Assembly: GCA_001792895.1 (NCBI GenBank)
Contig: MARA01000011.1
Span: forward strand, 372,001 to 436,000
DNA: 64,000 bases
Direction of reading: 5' to 3'
DNA from: Lentinus brumalis
Lineage: Eukaryota > Basidiomycota > Agaricomycetes > Polyporales > Polyporaceae
Part shown: in pieces, positions 33,421 to 45,640 of the stretch
Position numbering within the stretch: position 1 is the first letter of the stretch
How the letters are laid out: each line of letters opens with the position of its first letter
Notes under the pieces: generated by a model
Told to the model about the DNA's origin: nothing
Database searches by the model: none
What the model saw: the letters and a program-made list of their open reading frames with translations, nothing else
Program-made: the position numbers and the translations under genes

Positions 33421-35443
33421 ATGGGACACGGGAACTCGAACAAACTCTATATCACGCATGCCGAGCACTCAGGCATGTTTGGGCAGCACACTGCGTCCTC
33501 AGCAGGTGCGAGGGCGTACGTTCACCATTCTTGGTTCACTGTTGATTGGATCCTGACCGCACTTGTGAACAGCAAACAGGAAGCACCCCACCCAGGCTCA
33601 CGGACGCCGTTTGACTGCTGTGCCTTGACGTTCCAGCCGTTCACCCACCCAGTTTGCGCGCGGAATGCCGATGGTACTGGGAACGTCTTTGAGCTAGTCA
33701 GTATCATACCATGGCTCAAGTGCGTACAGCTGACATCTCACCTTTCTGTCCCGCAAGCTGATTGCATAACCGTAGGCAGCACAATAACATCAACCCCGTC
33801 ACGCAAGAACCGCTTCAGCCTTCAGAGCTGATTACTCTTCATTACTCGCGCAAGCCCTCCGGAGAGATCCATGACCCTATATCATTCAAGCCATTCAGCG
33901 AGCATTCGCATATTGTGGCGATTGCCACCACGGGCAACGTATTCCTGGCCGAGAGCATCAAGGGCGGCCGTGACCTTGTTGCGGATGTGAAGTTCAAGAA
34001 GTGCGTAACACGCTAGTGTCTACCCGGCGCACTCTGCTGACTTGGTTCCAGGGAAGATGTCATCACATTGCAGAACCCTCACGGATTGCCACCGGCATCC
34101 TTCCCCGCAAAGACAGTGGCGGTTGACAAGACCCAGAAAACCGATGCGAAGTCCAAGGCTGTCTCAACAAAACCTGCTCCAGCGGCGCCCGTCGCGAAAG
34201 CAAAGGCTGCTGTCCCATGTACGCACTTCAGTTCGATCTATCGACAGTATGTTGACTTGATCCGCAGGGAACGCTTCTCCGTACTCTACTGGTCTTCCTG
34301 GAGCTTCACTTACCTCGACGTCGGTTGATCCTCAGACGCAGAGTACTCAGCTTCTATGGGATGAGGTACGCTCATCATCTGTTGCCTCTTATGTGGACAT
34401 CGGCTGACAACGCTACGTTATCTGTGCAGGAGGAGCTCATGTTCGACGAGTTTGCAAACCCTCCGAAAGGCAAGGGCAAGGAGAAGGACGTCGGGAAGCG
34501 CCGCGCATACGTTCGTGTCGTCACGAGCCTAGGTGGAGGGGCGCTCAATCTTGAGCTATTCTGCGAGAAGGTATGTATGACGTCTCTGCGACTTCCTGCC
34601 CTAGTTGAAGGATACGCCAGGCTCCCAAAACATGCTACAACTTCCTCCAATTAGCCAAGGCTGGAAAGTACAATGGTGTTCTTTTCCACCGGCTGGTCCC
34701 AGGGTTCATGGTTTGTAGGCTCCCTACCCAGTGCGGCATACTACTCACCATACACCAGATTCAAACAGGAGACCCAACAGGGACCGGCGCTGGTGGGGAG
34801 TCCTGTTGGGGTACACCGTTCCGGGACGAATATGACCTCCGCAATGCTGCCAAGCACGACGAGCGAGGAGTTCTCGCTATGGCAAACAAGGGACCCAGCA
34901 CAAACGGCTCGCAGTTCTACATCACCTTCCGCCCGGCGCCACACCTCGACAAGAAGCACACCGTCTTCGGCAAGCTTGTCGGAGGCGAAGATGTGTTGGA
35001 TATGCTCGAAGCGCTGCCCGTCAAGCCTGGAACTGAGCGACCAGCGAAGCAGGTCAAGATCACGGAGGTCGTCATGTAAGCTCTCCGTTCGCTGCGTCTG
35101 TCCGAACATCATTCTCAGTGCTCTCCTATTTGCTAGCTACCAAGATCCATTCGAGGAGTACAAACAACGCGAGCAGAGGAAACGCGCGCGCAAGGCCGAG
35201 GTTCAGGTCTCCCGAACCAAGGAGGCCGAGGAGAAAGCGAAGGACGACATCAACTGGTTCGGAGTCAAGGTTGGCTCTGACAAGTCGGGCCCTGGGGCAG
35301 CCGGAGGCGGCATCGGGAAGTACCTGAACCTCAATGCCAAGCGACCCATAGAGACCGTCGCAAGTCCGAGCCCAACTCCGGCGGCACCGGAAGAGAGCAA
35401 GAAGAAACGGAGAATTGGGTTTGGGGACTTCGAGGGTTGGTAG
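33421..35443 (+). CDS. PPIL2: U-box peptidyl-prolyl cis-trans isomerase (PPIL2/CYP60 type)
   Basis: Nuclear cyclophilin with an N-terminal U-box, found in spliceosomes and acting as an E3-type scaffold. [18 protein letters not shown] is the typical PPIL2 start. U-box: [19 protein letters not shown] and [11 protein letters not shown], then [20 protein letters not shown] linker follows, then the cyclophilin domain: [77 protein letters not shown] and [24 protein letters not shown] and NGSQFYI are the active-site blocks. The C-terminus is basic and ends GFGDFEGW. About nine introns. Stop at 35441-35443. Ends 73 bases before the VPS20 stop (convergent pair). Confidence 0.93.
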
Positions 35444-35516
35444 ATGCGCTGCGCCTCTGGTATATTCCGGCTGTATTAGTATTGTACACGGTATGCTATA
35501 GTACACGGTAGATGGA

Positions 35517-36466
35517 TCACGCTGCGACGGGAACGCGTTCGCGCTCCTCGGGCTGGGCTTCTGGTTCTGCTCGACAGAAATGGTCAGCACTGCGTTATAT
35601 GTATACTGCTGAGACGACACACCTTCGGAGACGGGCACCTCCTGTGGTACCGAAGGCAATGTCACTGGACGCTCGGTTTCCACCGCGAGCTTCAAGCGAC
35701 CGGTCAGTATAGATACAAATCATGTCAGAAGGAATGCAGCTCACCGCCTCCAGCTGCAACTCCTGCAGCTCCGCCTGTACTGCTTCCTCGTCCTCGAGTG
35801 TCAAAGAGTTCGCGAGCATCTCGTCGATCTCCTGCAGCAGAACAATACGTTAGGAACGATGAACAGGAGTGAGGAGGATACGTACCCGTTGATACGCCCT
35901 GGCCTCCTGCGTCTCCTCCAATATTCGCTCCACGTTCTCGACGTTCAGCTCCTTGTGAATCTCCTTCAAGACTTCGTTGCCTTGCTGCAAGCCGTGGAGG
36001 ACCGAGACTTCGACTAGCGAGAACTCGATGGTAGAAACCTGGTATAGGGATACGGATATGTCGATAAGGGGAACTCGGCGTATGGAACGACTGTACACGC
36101 ACCAATTTCTCCAGGTTTTCGAGCTGGGCATCCGTTTTCGCAAGGAGACCCTCCTGGTACTTCCGTTTCCTCAGCGCGATGAGTGCACGGTCCTTGTGAC
36201 CCGCGGCTAGCTGTTGCTTTGCGATCTCATGCTCGCGGTCGAGGACGACTTGGATCTTCACAGGCACGACGTCAGCCATGTCTGTTCAGCGGCAAGGCCA
36301 TACGATTATCGCTTGCCTTCTTCTGGTACTGTCGAACCTTGTCGCGCTGCAGTTTCAGACTGTGAACGATTCATCCCAGACCGTCCGGAGAGCGGTGCAA
36401 GTTCACTGACTCTAGGATTGCGCGGTCTTGCTTCGTGACCTTTGGGACGGACTGGTTTCCACCCAT
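35517..36466 (-). CDS. VPS20: ESCRT-III subunit Vps20 (CHMP6)
   Basis: Nucleates ESCRT-III polymers on endosomes for multivesicular-body sorting. MGGNQSVPKVTKQDRAIL starts with an N-myristoylation signal (Gly2, Ser6), as in all Vps20/CHMP6 proteins. LKLQRDKVRQYQKK joins IQVVLDREHEIAKQQLAAG, DRALIALRKRKYQEGLLAK, STIEFSLVEVSVLHGLQQGN and VERILEETQEARAYQREIDE. Helices 1-4 of the Snf7 fold are complete; the acidic tail ends QPEERERVPVAA at 35517-35519. The second intron uses a GC donor (see findings). About 220 residues, the usual length. Confidence 0.93.
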
Positions 36467-36849
36467 CTAGATCGCGTTGCAGCAGCACGAGTTTGTGTGT
36501 AGGGTCGGTATGAGGCGTCCAAGCCGCTGCAGAAGTCTCAGAGGTCGAAGTAGTCCGCAGGTTGGGTTCGCAGTTCCAGGACGTCTCAGCAGCGGAGACT
36601 TAGGCCACCGGCCCGGGCCGCCGAACGCACACTAAGTAAGTAGTAATAGCACACAATCGATGTGCATGGATCCTGAACCGAGACAGTTAGAATTTATAGT
36701 ACGCGAAACACACTATGTACTACATACGACCCAGCTACGATTCTACAATTACACTGTCCCCGAAGAAAGCCTAGCGAGGATCCCAAGTAAGTATATATAT
36801 CGCCCACCTATGCGGCAAAGCAAGAATAGCAATTCCACTCTGGGCCAGG
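36467..36849. promoter_or_regulatory. Upstream region of VPS20
   Basis: 383 AT-richer bases with AAGTAAGTA at 36634 and 36785 and TATATATAT near 36791. No coding signal. Confidence 0.35.
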
Positions 36850-39830
36850 TCAGGCTTCAACCATAGCAGAGTGATGTGGATCGAGGTTGAAGTTCAGCTG
36901 TGGTGAATCCGGAATCATAGAAAGCTCATCCGAGCTCTGCGACTGTTGACTCGGGGACGGGGTTGTCGCAGGCATGCTCCTTGCCTGCACGAACTCCTTC
37001 CCGCATGTTTGGGACAGGTAGTCGGTTAGCATCTTGCCGTATTGCTCTGTTGAGTCCCGATATCAATGAGTGGTTATATCCGCCACACAGCAACGGGGAC
37101 TTACGAGCATGAGGGAAGCTCTCGCCGATGTCCGTGATTATGTTTCTGCGAGGCCGTCAGCATGCGCGCGGAAGGGCACAAAAGTGACATTGCGAGAGCG
37201 CACCTAATGAAGTCGACTTCGGTTCTGAGTGCGGTGATGTGCTCTTGGCTCTTCGCGTCAAGAGCTGACCGCAAGAAGCGGATCAGCACGCGGCATGCAG
37301 CGAACCAGCACACCTGTAGGCTCAATGAATCCGGCGGCTCGTCTCAAAGTCATGCGACTGGGCTCACCATGGGGAACACTCCCAAAGTCGCCAAGTTATG
37401 GCTCGTAGAATACGCCGAGTGAAGCAGATTCAATATTCCACGTGAGGCGGCCAGGATTTTGCAAGACGATACGCAAGCCGGCTGTCCGACCTGGGCATGT
37501 CCCTCGTGTAGTATGATAGTCGCGCTGTATGTTCGTATTTAAGCAAAGGGTTTGCGCGGAAGCGCGTGAGAGGTCACTCACAAATATGTACTAGACAACG
37601 CGGTCAGTAGAGAGCCGTCGATCGTTCCACCTGCCATAGGGTCCCTGAGGTGCGGTGGGAACGATTCTCGAAATGTGACGATCAGATCGTCAAGCTCCTT
37701 GAACGCGCGCGTCGACGTGATTAGGCCGGGCCGAGGGAGGGCAGGTAAACCATTGGGGTCCGGTTGATAGTCGGGGTCGCCACGATGTTTCCTGGCCTTG
37801 TAGCGGCAGTTGAAGAATTTGATCTTGGAGAGGAGCATGGTCGCCTTCACATGCAGAACGAACGAGTCGACCTGTTCTTCGGGTTGTATCTCAATGACAT
37901 GGTGATCGTGAGACCACTGACGATTCAGCGGAGGGACCAGTATCTGCGTAATCTCCGTCAGTACATTATCGCATCGATTCGCCCAGCATTCTCACCCCCT
38001 GTCGAACTGTTCGGCGCATACAGGTAGCATCTGGCAGATGTCTTCGTCGTCCAGGAATGTAGCGAAGCTGTTGATTGCCGTGAAATGGCGCTCCGTCATG
38101 TAGGCTTGAATTGTGGTCAGCACATAACAATATGAGCTCTACAAACACGACATACCTATCCAGAAGGTGTTGCGGCGCATTTCATCTTCGATGACATTAG
38201 TCGCCGGGAGTATGATGGATGAGCGTGACATGCTGGATGTCGATATACTCTCAAACGGCGGGCACATGTTCAGCCCACATGGAACAGCATAGCGGAGGGA
38301 CACGGCGAACGCGACGCATGCCTGCGGAGAGATCAGCATATTCGTTGCGCCAAGGGATATGTTATGTGCTTACCTCAGACCACCGCGCATTGTACCAGTA
38401 CCACGAAGCAATGATCACTTGCGCTGACACGGGCTTAAATCGTCTGCTATGCCAGCGGAGATGTTGATTGCTTACCTTGGAGAGACTCGAAGATGTTGCT
38501 GGTGGCTCGCAGAGATGCAGCTAGCGCATTTTTGGCAGCTCGTATTTGGATCTCTGCGAACGTATCACCCAGGCCGTCGATCACAGCATTCGCGTCTGTG
38601 CTTTTGTTAGAAGAAGGATCCGCTTACGGGGGGACGTTGCGTACCGGAAGGCATGTGAGTGATTGCTGCAGTGTACATGCTTCCCATGGCACACATCGCA
38701 TGCAAGGTGGCAGGCAACGGAAATTTGGGATGCGTCGGTGGGAGAGACAAAGATGCGAGGAACGTCGGCGCATGGAACATACGACCAGCCAGGGGAGTGA
38801 AGTTGAAGTATGCCTCGACCCTGCCACGATGTCAAGAGATAACCACACTGGCCATCACAGCCGACTCACAGGTGACGCAGTGTAGAAAGATTTGGCAGGT
38901 GTCGCGGCCAGCCCGGGGTCCCCATATCCATCCGGTTATAGCTGCCATTCGCGGTGTAGCCTAACGGACCAGGTGTTCCCAAGAAGGCGGCGATGCCCGC
39001 GAGGTCGTCCAAAGGTGAAGTAGAGGATGTGCCCAAAGAATCCAATGGCAGTGGATTGTCATTGAGATCGAATGAGTCGCTTTGGAAGCCGAAATATAGC
39101 GAGGCCGAGTCGAAGGAGCTGATTGCAGACCCTGACCGAGTCGGGCCAACTGATTTATCAGTGGGCGATGCTTGATCCTTCTCTTGCAGAAGAGCCTCCA
39201 ATTCCGCTAGAGGTGGGGTCAGGGTGTGCTTGCCGCAGATTGACACTGTGTACTCACATATCCTGTTCTCGAGTCGTTCAAATCTGTTCTTGGGCTCAGT
39301 TGTATCGACGACGCTGGGCTCTGATACTGTAACAACAAGCTTAAGGTGTCAGCGCTGATCACACCGCCGGAACACCGCTCTCACCTTCATCGAATGTGCA
39401 CTCTGGGTGGGGAGGGTGCTCCGTGCCTGGCGGGGCATGGGCGACGGCGTACGCATGTGATCGTACACAAGTCGAGCAATTTGGTCTCTTCGCATCACTG
39501 TCAGAAACAAGCGCCGGTACAATCAGCTAGGCTCGGGCATCGGGCATGCCTCGGGGATGGTTGGTGAGCGATGCCTACCATTTCTACAGCGCATTTCACG
39601 TCAGTAAGATGTGCACAGGGGTTTCTGAGACTGCGACTCACCAGCTTGCGTCTCCGACACTGGTGACATGCCTGCACATGGCGTTCGGTCAGGACTGATA
39701 CATTCGGGGGAGGGCAGGACATAAGTATGCCGAGATTAAGTACCTGATTTCTGCGGAGCACCTGCGCATTCTGGTAAGCCGCCGTGGACGACCGCGTAGA
39801 AGGGGAGGTCGTAGAGGATGCCTTGGGCAT
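36850..39830 (-). CDS. Zn2Cys6 (fungal-type) transcription factor
   Basis: Nuclear DNA-binding regulator. MPKASSTTSPSTRSSTAAYQ is followed by the binuclear zinc cluster: ACHQCRRRKL, a 5-base micro-exon, then CDAKRPNCSTCVRSHAYAV with the sixth Cys far downstream in HPECTFDE. The linker helix is NRFERLENRI. Beyond Ser/Leu-rich regions lies the fungal-specific middle homology domain: AYFNFTPLAGRMFHAPTF, HPKFPLPATLHAMCAMGSMY, ASWYWYNARWSE and VIEDEMRRNTFWI. The C-terminus is Ser/Gln-rich and ends at 36850-36852. About 12-15 introns, several adjoining exons being under 60 bases. Divergent from gamma-glutamyltransferase with 821 bases between. Target genes unknown. Confidence 0.88.
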
Positions 39831-40651
39831 GGCGATGGTCGTTGTAAGAAGAAGAGTTACAGAGGAGTGTGGCGTCCCAAGCCGCGACCTTCGCAAGTAT
39901 AAGTAAGTAGGATGACAAACGCACAACAACACCCCGGAAGCATTCCATAGACGCTACGTATCCTAGTCGAGCGCCATACTTCGCGATAGGAGGTATTTCA
40001 GTGATCGTCCGGCTAATGGAGCGCTGCTTGGAATAGCCCTACTACTGTACATAGCACGGTTCAAACTCAAGGATAACTAGCCAAGCGGCGGTCTAGCCTA
40101 GCCCCCCGGTGGACCCTAGGGTGCCCTAGCACTGCTTCAGGATCTAGTATCTTGGTTGAGGGTCCCATTTCGAAGCACGACTAGGGGTCCGCCGGCTGAA
40201 TCGAACGTAAGTACCATGCTTCGCGGACTTTCCCATCCAGCCGCAGCGGTGTCATCAGTCAGGTGCATGCAGCAGATATCCAAAGTACCAATTCATCACA
40301 GCAAGTTGTTAGCAATAAGTACGTGCGGGAGGCAGGTGAAAGACAGATGCCCGATGTGATCTCGACGCGTTCAGGAGGCCCGTATGCATCGGCGCCTATT
40401 GCACCAAGCGGACACCGGGGCCCCGCAACCGGTGCACATGAGACTCGCTCGTATCGCGCAGGTCTCGCTGGGATCGTTTATCCCACTTCTCGTCGACGTC
40501 GGCATCCCGTTTACACGGACATGTCTCCCGACCCCGCCATTCTCACGACAGCAGTATATAGCCCGGTGAACAGAGAGTCGTCTCCTCCTTGACCGCGCCA
40601 TCGACCTCCAACCCCGCGCCACTTTGAATAGGTAATCTCGCAATATCAGCC
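39831..40651. promoter_or_regulatory. Divergent region Zn2Cys6 factor / gamma-glutamyltransferase
   Basis: 821 bases with no gene. Contains CGG/CCG-rich stretches of the kind Zn2Cys6 factors bind (near 40110 and 40425), and a TATA box for the enzyme gene. Confidence 0.45.
40555..40560 (+). promoter_or_regulatory. TATA box of gamma-glutamyltransferase
   Basis: TATATA 92-97 bases before the ATG at 40652, in a GC-rich surround (GCAGTATATAGCCCGG). Confidence 0.55.
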
Positions 40652-43136
40652 ATGAAGATCGATTGGAACAAAGTCGAGCAGCCGGAGATCGTCTTCCAGC
40701 GGTTCCCAAGTCGCAGATCAGTGGTCTATGGGTCCAAGGGGATCGTCGCCGCATCCCAACCATTAGCGGTAGAGGCCGGCCTCGAGATCCTCAGGAAGGG
40801 TGGCAATGCAGGTGATGCTTCTTCTCCGCCCGATTAACCACAAGCTCACCTCATCACTATAAAATCTGCCAGCCGATGCCGCCGTTGCTACGTCCGCTGC
40901 CCTGAACGTGACTGAGCCCAGCTGTTGCGGTATCGGAGGGTAAGCAGCGGGCAGTTCCGCGACGCGTATTCTTTTGGCTGAGTCGTTGTGTAGAGACGCC
41001 TTCTGTCTATTCTACGACGCTCAGACGAAGACCGTCAAGGCACTGAACGGTTCAGGGCGTTCGCCGGCAAAGCTGACGATCGATCATGTACGGAGTCAGG
41101 GTGTTACGGGCAACAGCATCCCTGGCACCAATCTCAACTCTGTGACCGTTCCAGGTAGGTGGCATCGTCAGACATCCGGCATAGATACTGACAATGTTTG
41201 GCGCTCAGGTTGCGCCGCGGCGTGGGTGGACACTGTCGAGAAACTGGGCAGTGGCAAGCTGACAGTCGCGGATGTTCTAGAGCCTGCCATCAGGCTTGCC
41301 GAGGGAGGGTACGTCTCCCGGCTGTCGTTAATTGTTGCAAGCTGACCTTGAAAATCATGCAGCTTCCCAGTGACGGAGATAAACAGCTTCGCATACCAGC
41401 GCTCGTATCCCCTGATCAAGAACGCATCCCCGAATGGCGATGAGATGCTGCTCGACGGGAAGGCGCCCCTCCCAGGGCAATTCATGAAGCTGACCAACCT
41501 GGCCAAGACCTTCCGCGAGGTAGCGGAGAAAGGCAAGGATGGATTCTACAAAGGCCGCGTTGCGGAAGCTATCGTCGAGCTCATCAAGAGCAAGGGCGGT
41601 GTGATGGAGCTTGAAGACCTTGCGTCGCACAAGACGGACTTTGTGGAGCCCATCAAGTATACGTTCAACGAGGAGGTCACTGTCTACGAGGTTGGTGCGA
41701 TTCAGGGCGCTATGGAGGAACGTCGAGGCTGACTTTGCGGTAGTGCCCACCGAACGGTCAGGGTCTCACTGCGCTCCTTGCCCTGGGTATTTTGGACAAT
41801 GTCGAAGCGCAAGGCAAAATCAGCTCGCTGCTCGAATTGGAACACAATTCGGCCGAGTACTTGCACGTCCTCGTTGAGGCTATGAGGTATGCGTCCGTCG
41901 TTCGGGCGAGCTAGGGAATGACTCATTGCTATTGCCAGGCTTGCCTTCGCAGACAGCCAGCACTACATCACCGACCCTGCGTTCAGCAATATACCGGTCA
42001 AGGAGCTCCTCAGCAAGGTCGATCATGGGTTTCCCCATCTCTCTCGCACAACGTTGACACCATCGATAGGAGTACCTGGCCTCGAGAGCAGCCCTCATTG
42101 ACACCACCAAGTCTAACCCGAAAGTTGTCCACGTAAGTGCCCACAGACCACGCGGGCATCCATAGGCCTGAATTCGCTTCTCTGCAGGGCAACCCTGTCC
42201 ACTCCTCCGACACCGTGTACTTTACCGTAGCGGACCAGTACGGGAACGCTTGCAGCTACATTCAGAGCAACTACGCCGGTGCGTTCTCAGTGGTGTCTCC
42301 ACTAACACCCCTCTAACCCCACTTACCTCACTTTCCCGCAGGGTTCGGCACGGCTGGTACGGAGGCTCCCTGCCCGCACCGCCGACTTCTCCTGATTTGT
42401 CCTTTGCAGCGGTACCGAAGGGCTGCGGCTTCACCCTCCAGAACCGTGGGTCGAACTTCAACCTTACCCCCGGACACTCGAACGCTCTCCAGGTACGCAC
42501 AACCATACCATTCACAGAACAAGCACGAACAAAGTCTGTATGTCTATTGACACGTCATGGCTCCCCCAGGGCGGAAAGCGGCCATACCACACGATCATCC
42601 CAGCGATGGCACTCCGTGGGGACGAGCTATTCCTGAGCTACGGCGTCATGGGCGGCTTCATGCAGGTGCCGGCCGATCCCTCTTATCTGCTCACGCTGCT
42701 GCTGACGAGTACATATGCGTGACAAAGCCGCAAGGCCACGTCCAGGTCCTGCTGAACATCCTCCGCGGCTACGGTGTGCAGGCCGCGCTCGACGCGCCGC
42801 GTTTCTGTATCTCTGCAGGCAGTCCGGAGACGGAGAGCAACCAGAGCGGGCAGTCGGGCGACATCAACAGCGAGGTGTATTTTGAGGAGGGCATCGCGGA
42901 CGAGGTCATCGAGAAGCTGCGCGGTACGTGTCTCTCTCTGGCTTGCGAGGACGGTGCTGATGATGGACACTATGGCGGCAGAGATGGGACACGACGCGCG
43001 CCACGCTGCAGGCCTGAAGAGGAGCATGTTCGGACGCGGGCAGGTCATCCAGAAGCTGAACGACAAGTCCGGCCGGACCGTCTGGGCAGCTGGCTCTGAC
43101 CCGCGTGCGGACGGTCACGCAGCGGCACAAATCTAG
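40652..43136 (+). CDS. Gamma-glutamyltransferase family protein
   Basis: Ntn-hydrolase that cleaves gamma-glutamyl bonds (glutathione and conjugates). [20 protein letters not shown] has no signal peptide, so a cytosolic form is likely, unlike the classic secreted enzyme. Motifs: [67 protein letters not shown] and [38 protein letters not shown] holds the likely nucleophilic Thr at the start of the small subunit. [18 protein letters not shown] and [15 protein letters not shown] (oxyanion region) follow. About 13 introns. Ends [12 protein letters not shown] at 43134-43136. About 590 residues. Confidence 0.9.
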
Positions 43137-43422
43137 CGTTTGAGCCGTATCAGCGGGAGGAAGTCTGCGAAAGGAGTCCTTGAATAGCAATAATGTATAT
43201 GGATCTGGGGCTGGAGCGTGTGTATCTGATACCTGTGTACTACTATGTGAGGTCGTATGTACGTATGTGGCAATTATACAGCGGTTACAAGATAGCATAC
43301 AATCGCGACGATACAGCGATCCCGCCACATACCCCCAGCGCACGCTATGTCACACAACTTTGTCAGGGTATTATCTCGACGGATGATGGGAAGCGATGGC
43401 ATGGGGGGTGCGGGGAGGGAGG

Positions 43423-45640
43423 CTACATCCACCTCCCGCGATGTCGCTCGCTGCCCTGCATGCCCTTCAGCCTGTACTCGCGCAGCTCCTTCGTCCGATC
43501 AGGACCCGTGATCTTGTTCCAACCCGCGAGGGGCACGATGACGGCCGTCATGTTGTCGTCGCTTCCCATCTCCTCTGCGAAGGTGAGGATACGGTCAGCG
43601 GCGACCTTCGGCGTCAGCGCCCCTCGTGCGAGGTCCGAAACCTCTTCATCCGACACGACCGAAGACACGCCGTCGGAGAGGAGGGTTAGGTGAGAGTACT
43701 TCGGACCTGTGCGGATACGGTGTCAGCGACGGATGCCGTACGACGCTACAAACTGACCTTCAAGGAGCATGTGCCGGACCTCAGGCTCTGGTGTGACGCC
43801 AAAGGGCTTGAACTTGAGGTCCCGAGGCTATGTGTAAGGCATGAGGTTAAGCAACACGCACAAAACAATCACGCGATCCCACGTACCAGCGGGTGTTTGC
43901 GAGAGCACCCATCCAGCTACAGATGTCAGAGTCAGAAGCGTGCTCCCGTAACATGGCCCACTCCCTCTTACCGGACTTCACCAAACGAATCTGTTGTCAG
44001 CCCGCCCATCATACGGCGCAGTCGCTGAGACTCCACACGCGCTTCTGCATGGTGGGTTTCAGTCAACGGGGTGACTCTGCCCGCGTCCGTGGAAGTGAGG
44101 AGAACGCGGGTGTCCCTGGCGGAGAGCATCAGCAAACCGCCCGTAGAGCCGAAGCGAAAGAACACTCACCCTACATGTGCGACTGTAAGAGCAAGCTGCG
44201 TTGCTTGGAAGAAACCCATGTTGTCGAGAGACTTCAGCAGGACGACGGACGATGTCGCACCACACTCCTTCGCCTCCTTCTCCTCAGAGAGGATCTTGTC
44301 AACCTGACATCGCGAGCGTCAGGACACACACGGGATCTGCGGAAGTGACGCCCCGCAATTCGCTTCGGCGAGTCGACGGACTGACAGGCAAATTTGCATA
44401 ACACCTGCCCGGCTGATGTCTCGGACGGCCAGGCTCTTTTCGTGCATGTGAAGTAAGCGTTGTAGGCTCTGACACAGTACGTTCTGGGTCCGCCGCATCA
44501 TCTCCGTTGGTGCGGAGGATCCAGTGGCTGAGGAGGCATTGAGCTCGCAGTCTCTGAGGCTTCTATCCCACGACAGCACTTGCAAATGCGACAGGTGGAG
44601 CAACACCCCGCCTGCAGGTTGGCTTCCCCTCCAATGACCACTTCAAAGTGTCTGTCTCATGGCGAGGAATATATGTACCAGAACATAGAGCAAGCGGAAT
44701 GGTGCAGCGACCGGCAGACCGAGTCTTGCACGGTTGTCGCACTTTGCAAGTACTGTCGTGGGATAGTAAGGATCCGGGAGCCCTCTTTGGCGTGGACTGA
44801 GCGGCAGCGGCCCGGCTGGTCTGGGCAGCAGCTTAGTCCATGGTGCTACCAGAGTCACCTGTCCGACCACACAGACCGAATGGCTTGTAGCCACAAGTGA
44901 TCAGGTGAAATGGGGGAATATGTTCAATAGCAGAGTATGTCTGACTGACCTCGAAAAACGCAAGCGTGGCACGAGCCTCGAGATCCATTTCTTCCTGGAA
45001 GGTCGGTGCGGTCGGTTCTATCCACGGAGCCAGTGCGCCGCCATTGAACCGCCTGAAGTACCCGCCGAGCTCCTTCGCCCATGCGTACACCTCAGGTACC
45101 TGAGACTTGTGCACATTCTCGAGCAGGCCATGCAGTTCCTGGCGGAGAAACTGCGAGACGGTCGACCCTCCGTGCCCGTCGTAAATGCCGACGAAGAGTA
45201 CTTGGCGTGCTATTGATGGTGGCAGGGCCGAGGGATCCCAGTCGAGGTCGTGCGCCTTTTTCAAGGTGAGCCTGATCTCCTCCGGCTCGAGGGATAACGC
45301 AGAGTAGGAATAGAAGTCTTCCTGGTACCTGCGCGCGACGCAAGGACTCACAGGTTACCCCACATTGTACATGACGCGTGAACGGACTCTATACCTGCGT
45401 TCGCCGCGCGAGTTTGCGGCCCCAATGAAATTGGGATTGTTCAGGAGGAACCGGCCCATGCCGCCTGCTAGAAGAGATGCATTGGCATGCCGTCATCGCA
45501 AGACTGGCGACGGAAATACCTGGGGTGCAGATGCGAACGTAGTCATGATAACGAGCGGAACGATATTGCAGGAGACGCGGTAGGGAGCGGAGCAGTGAGG
45601 GCGACCTGGACGGGAGAAAACACGCCATGCATACAGGCAA
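43423..45640 (-). CDS. PP2C-type Ser/Thr phosphatase, probably mitochondrial
   Basis: Mn/Mg-dependent protein phosphatase, closest in layout to the mitochondrial Ptc6/Aup1 or pyruvate dehydrogenase phosphatase group. MPVCMACFLPSRSPSLLRSL then LPRLLQYRSARYHDY is presequence-like. Motifs: ANSRGERRYQEDFYSYS, VLFVGIYDGHGGSTVSQFL (metal-binding DGHGG), GATSSVVLLKSLDN, LALTVAHVGDTRVLLTS, MGGLTTDSFGEVRW, HLTLLSDGVSSVVSDEE and EEMGSDDNMTAVIVPLAG (metal-binding SDDN). Stop at 43423-43425. Most introns are about 50-70 bases, but one is 646 bases (44304-44949) and carries an inverted-repeat element. The start could be residue 5 (MACFLP) instead. Divergent from the phytase gene. Confidence 0.85.
44563..44766. 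repeat. Inverted-repeat (MITE-like) element inside a PP2C intron
   Basis: Left arm 44563-44593 begins CTATCCCACGACAG; the right arm 44735-44766 is its reverse complement with one mismatch and one extra base (30 of 32 positions match). The spacer is 141 bases with no open frame. Ends read TA-TCCC and GGGA-TA, compatible with a TA target duplication. It may be a foldback MITE of a Tc1/mariner-type family; no transposase is present. Confidence 0.55.
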
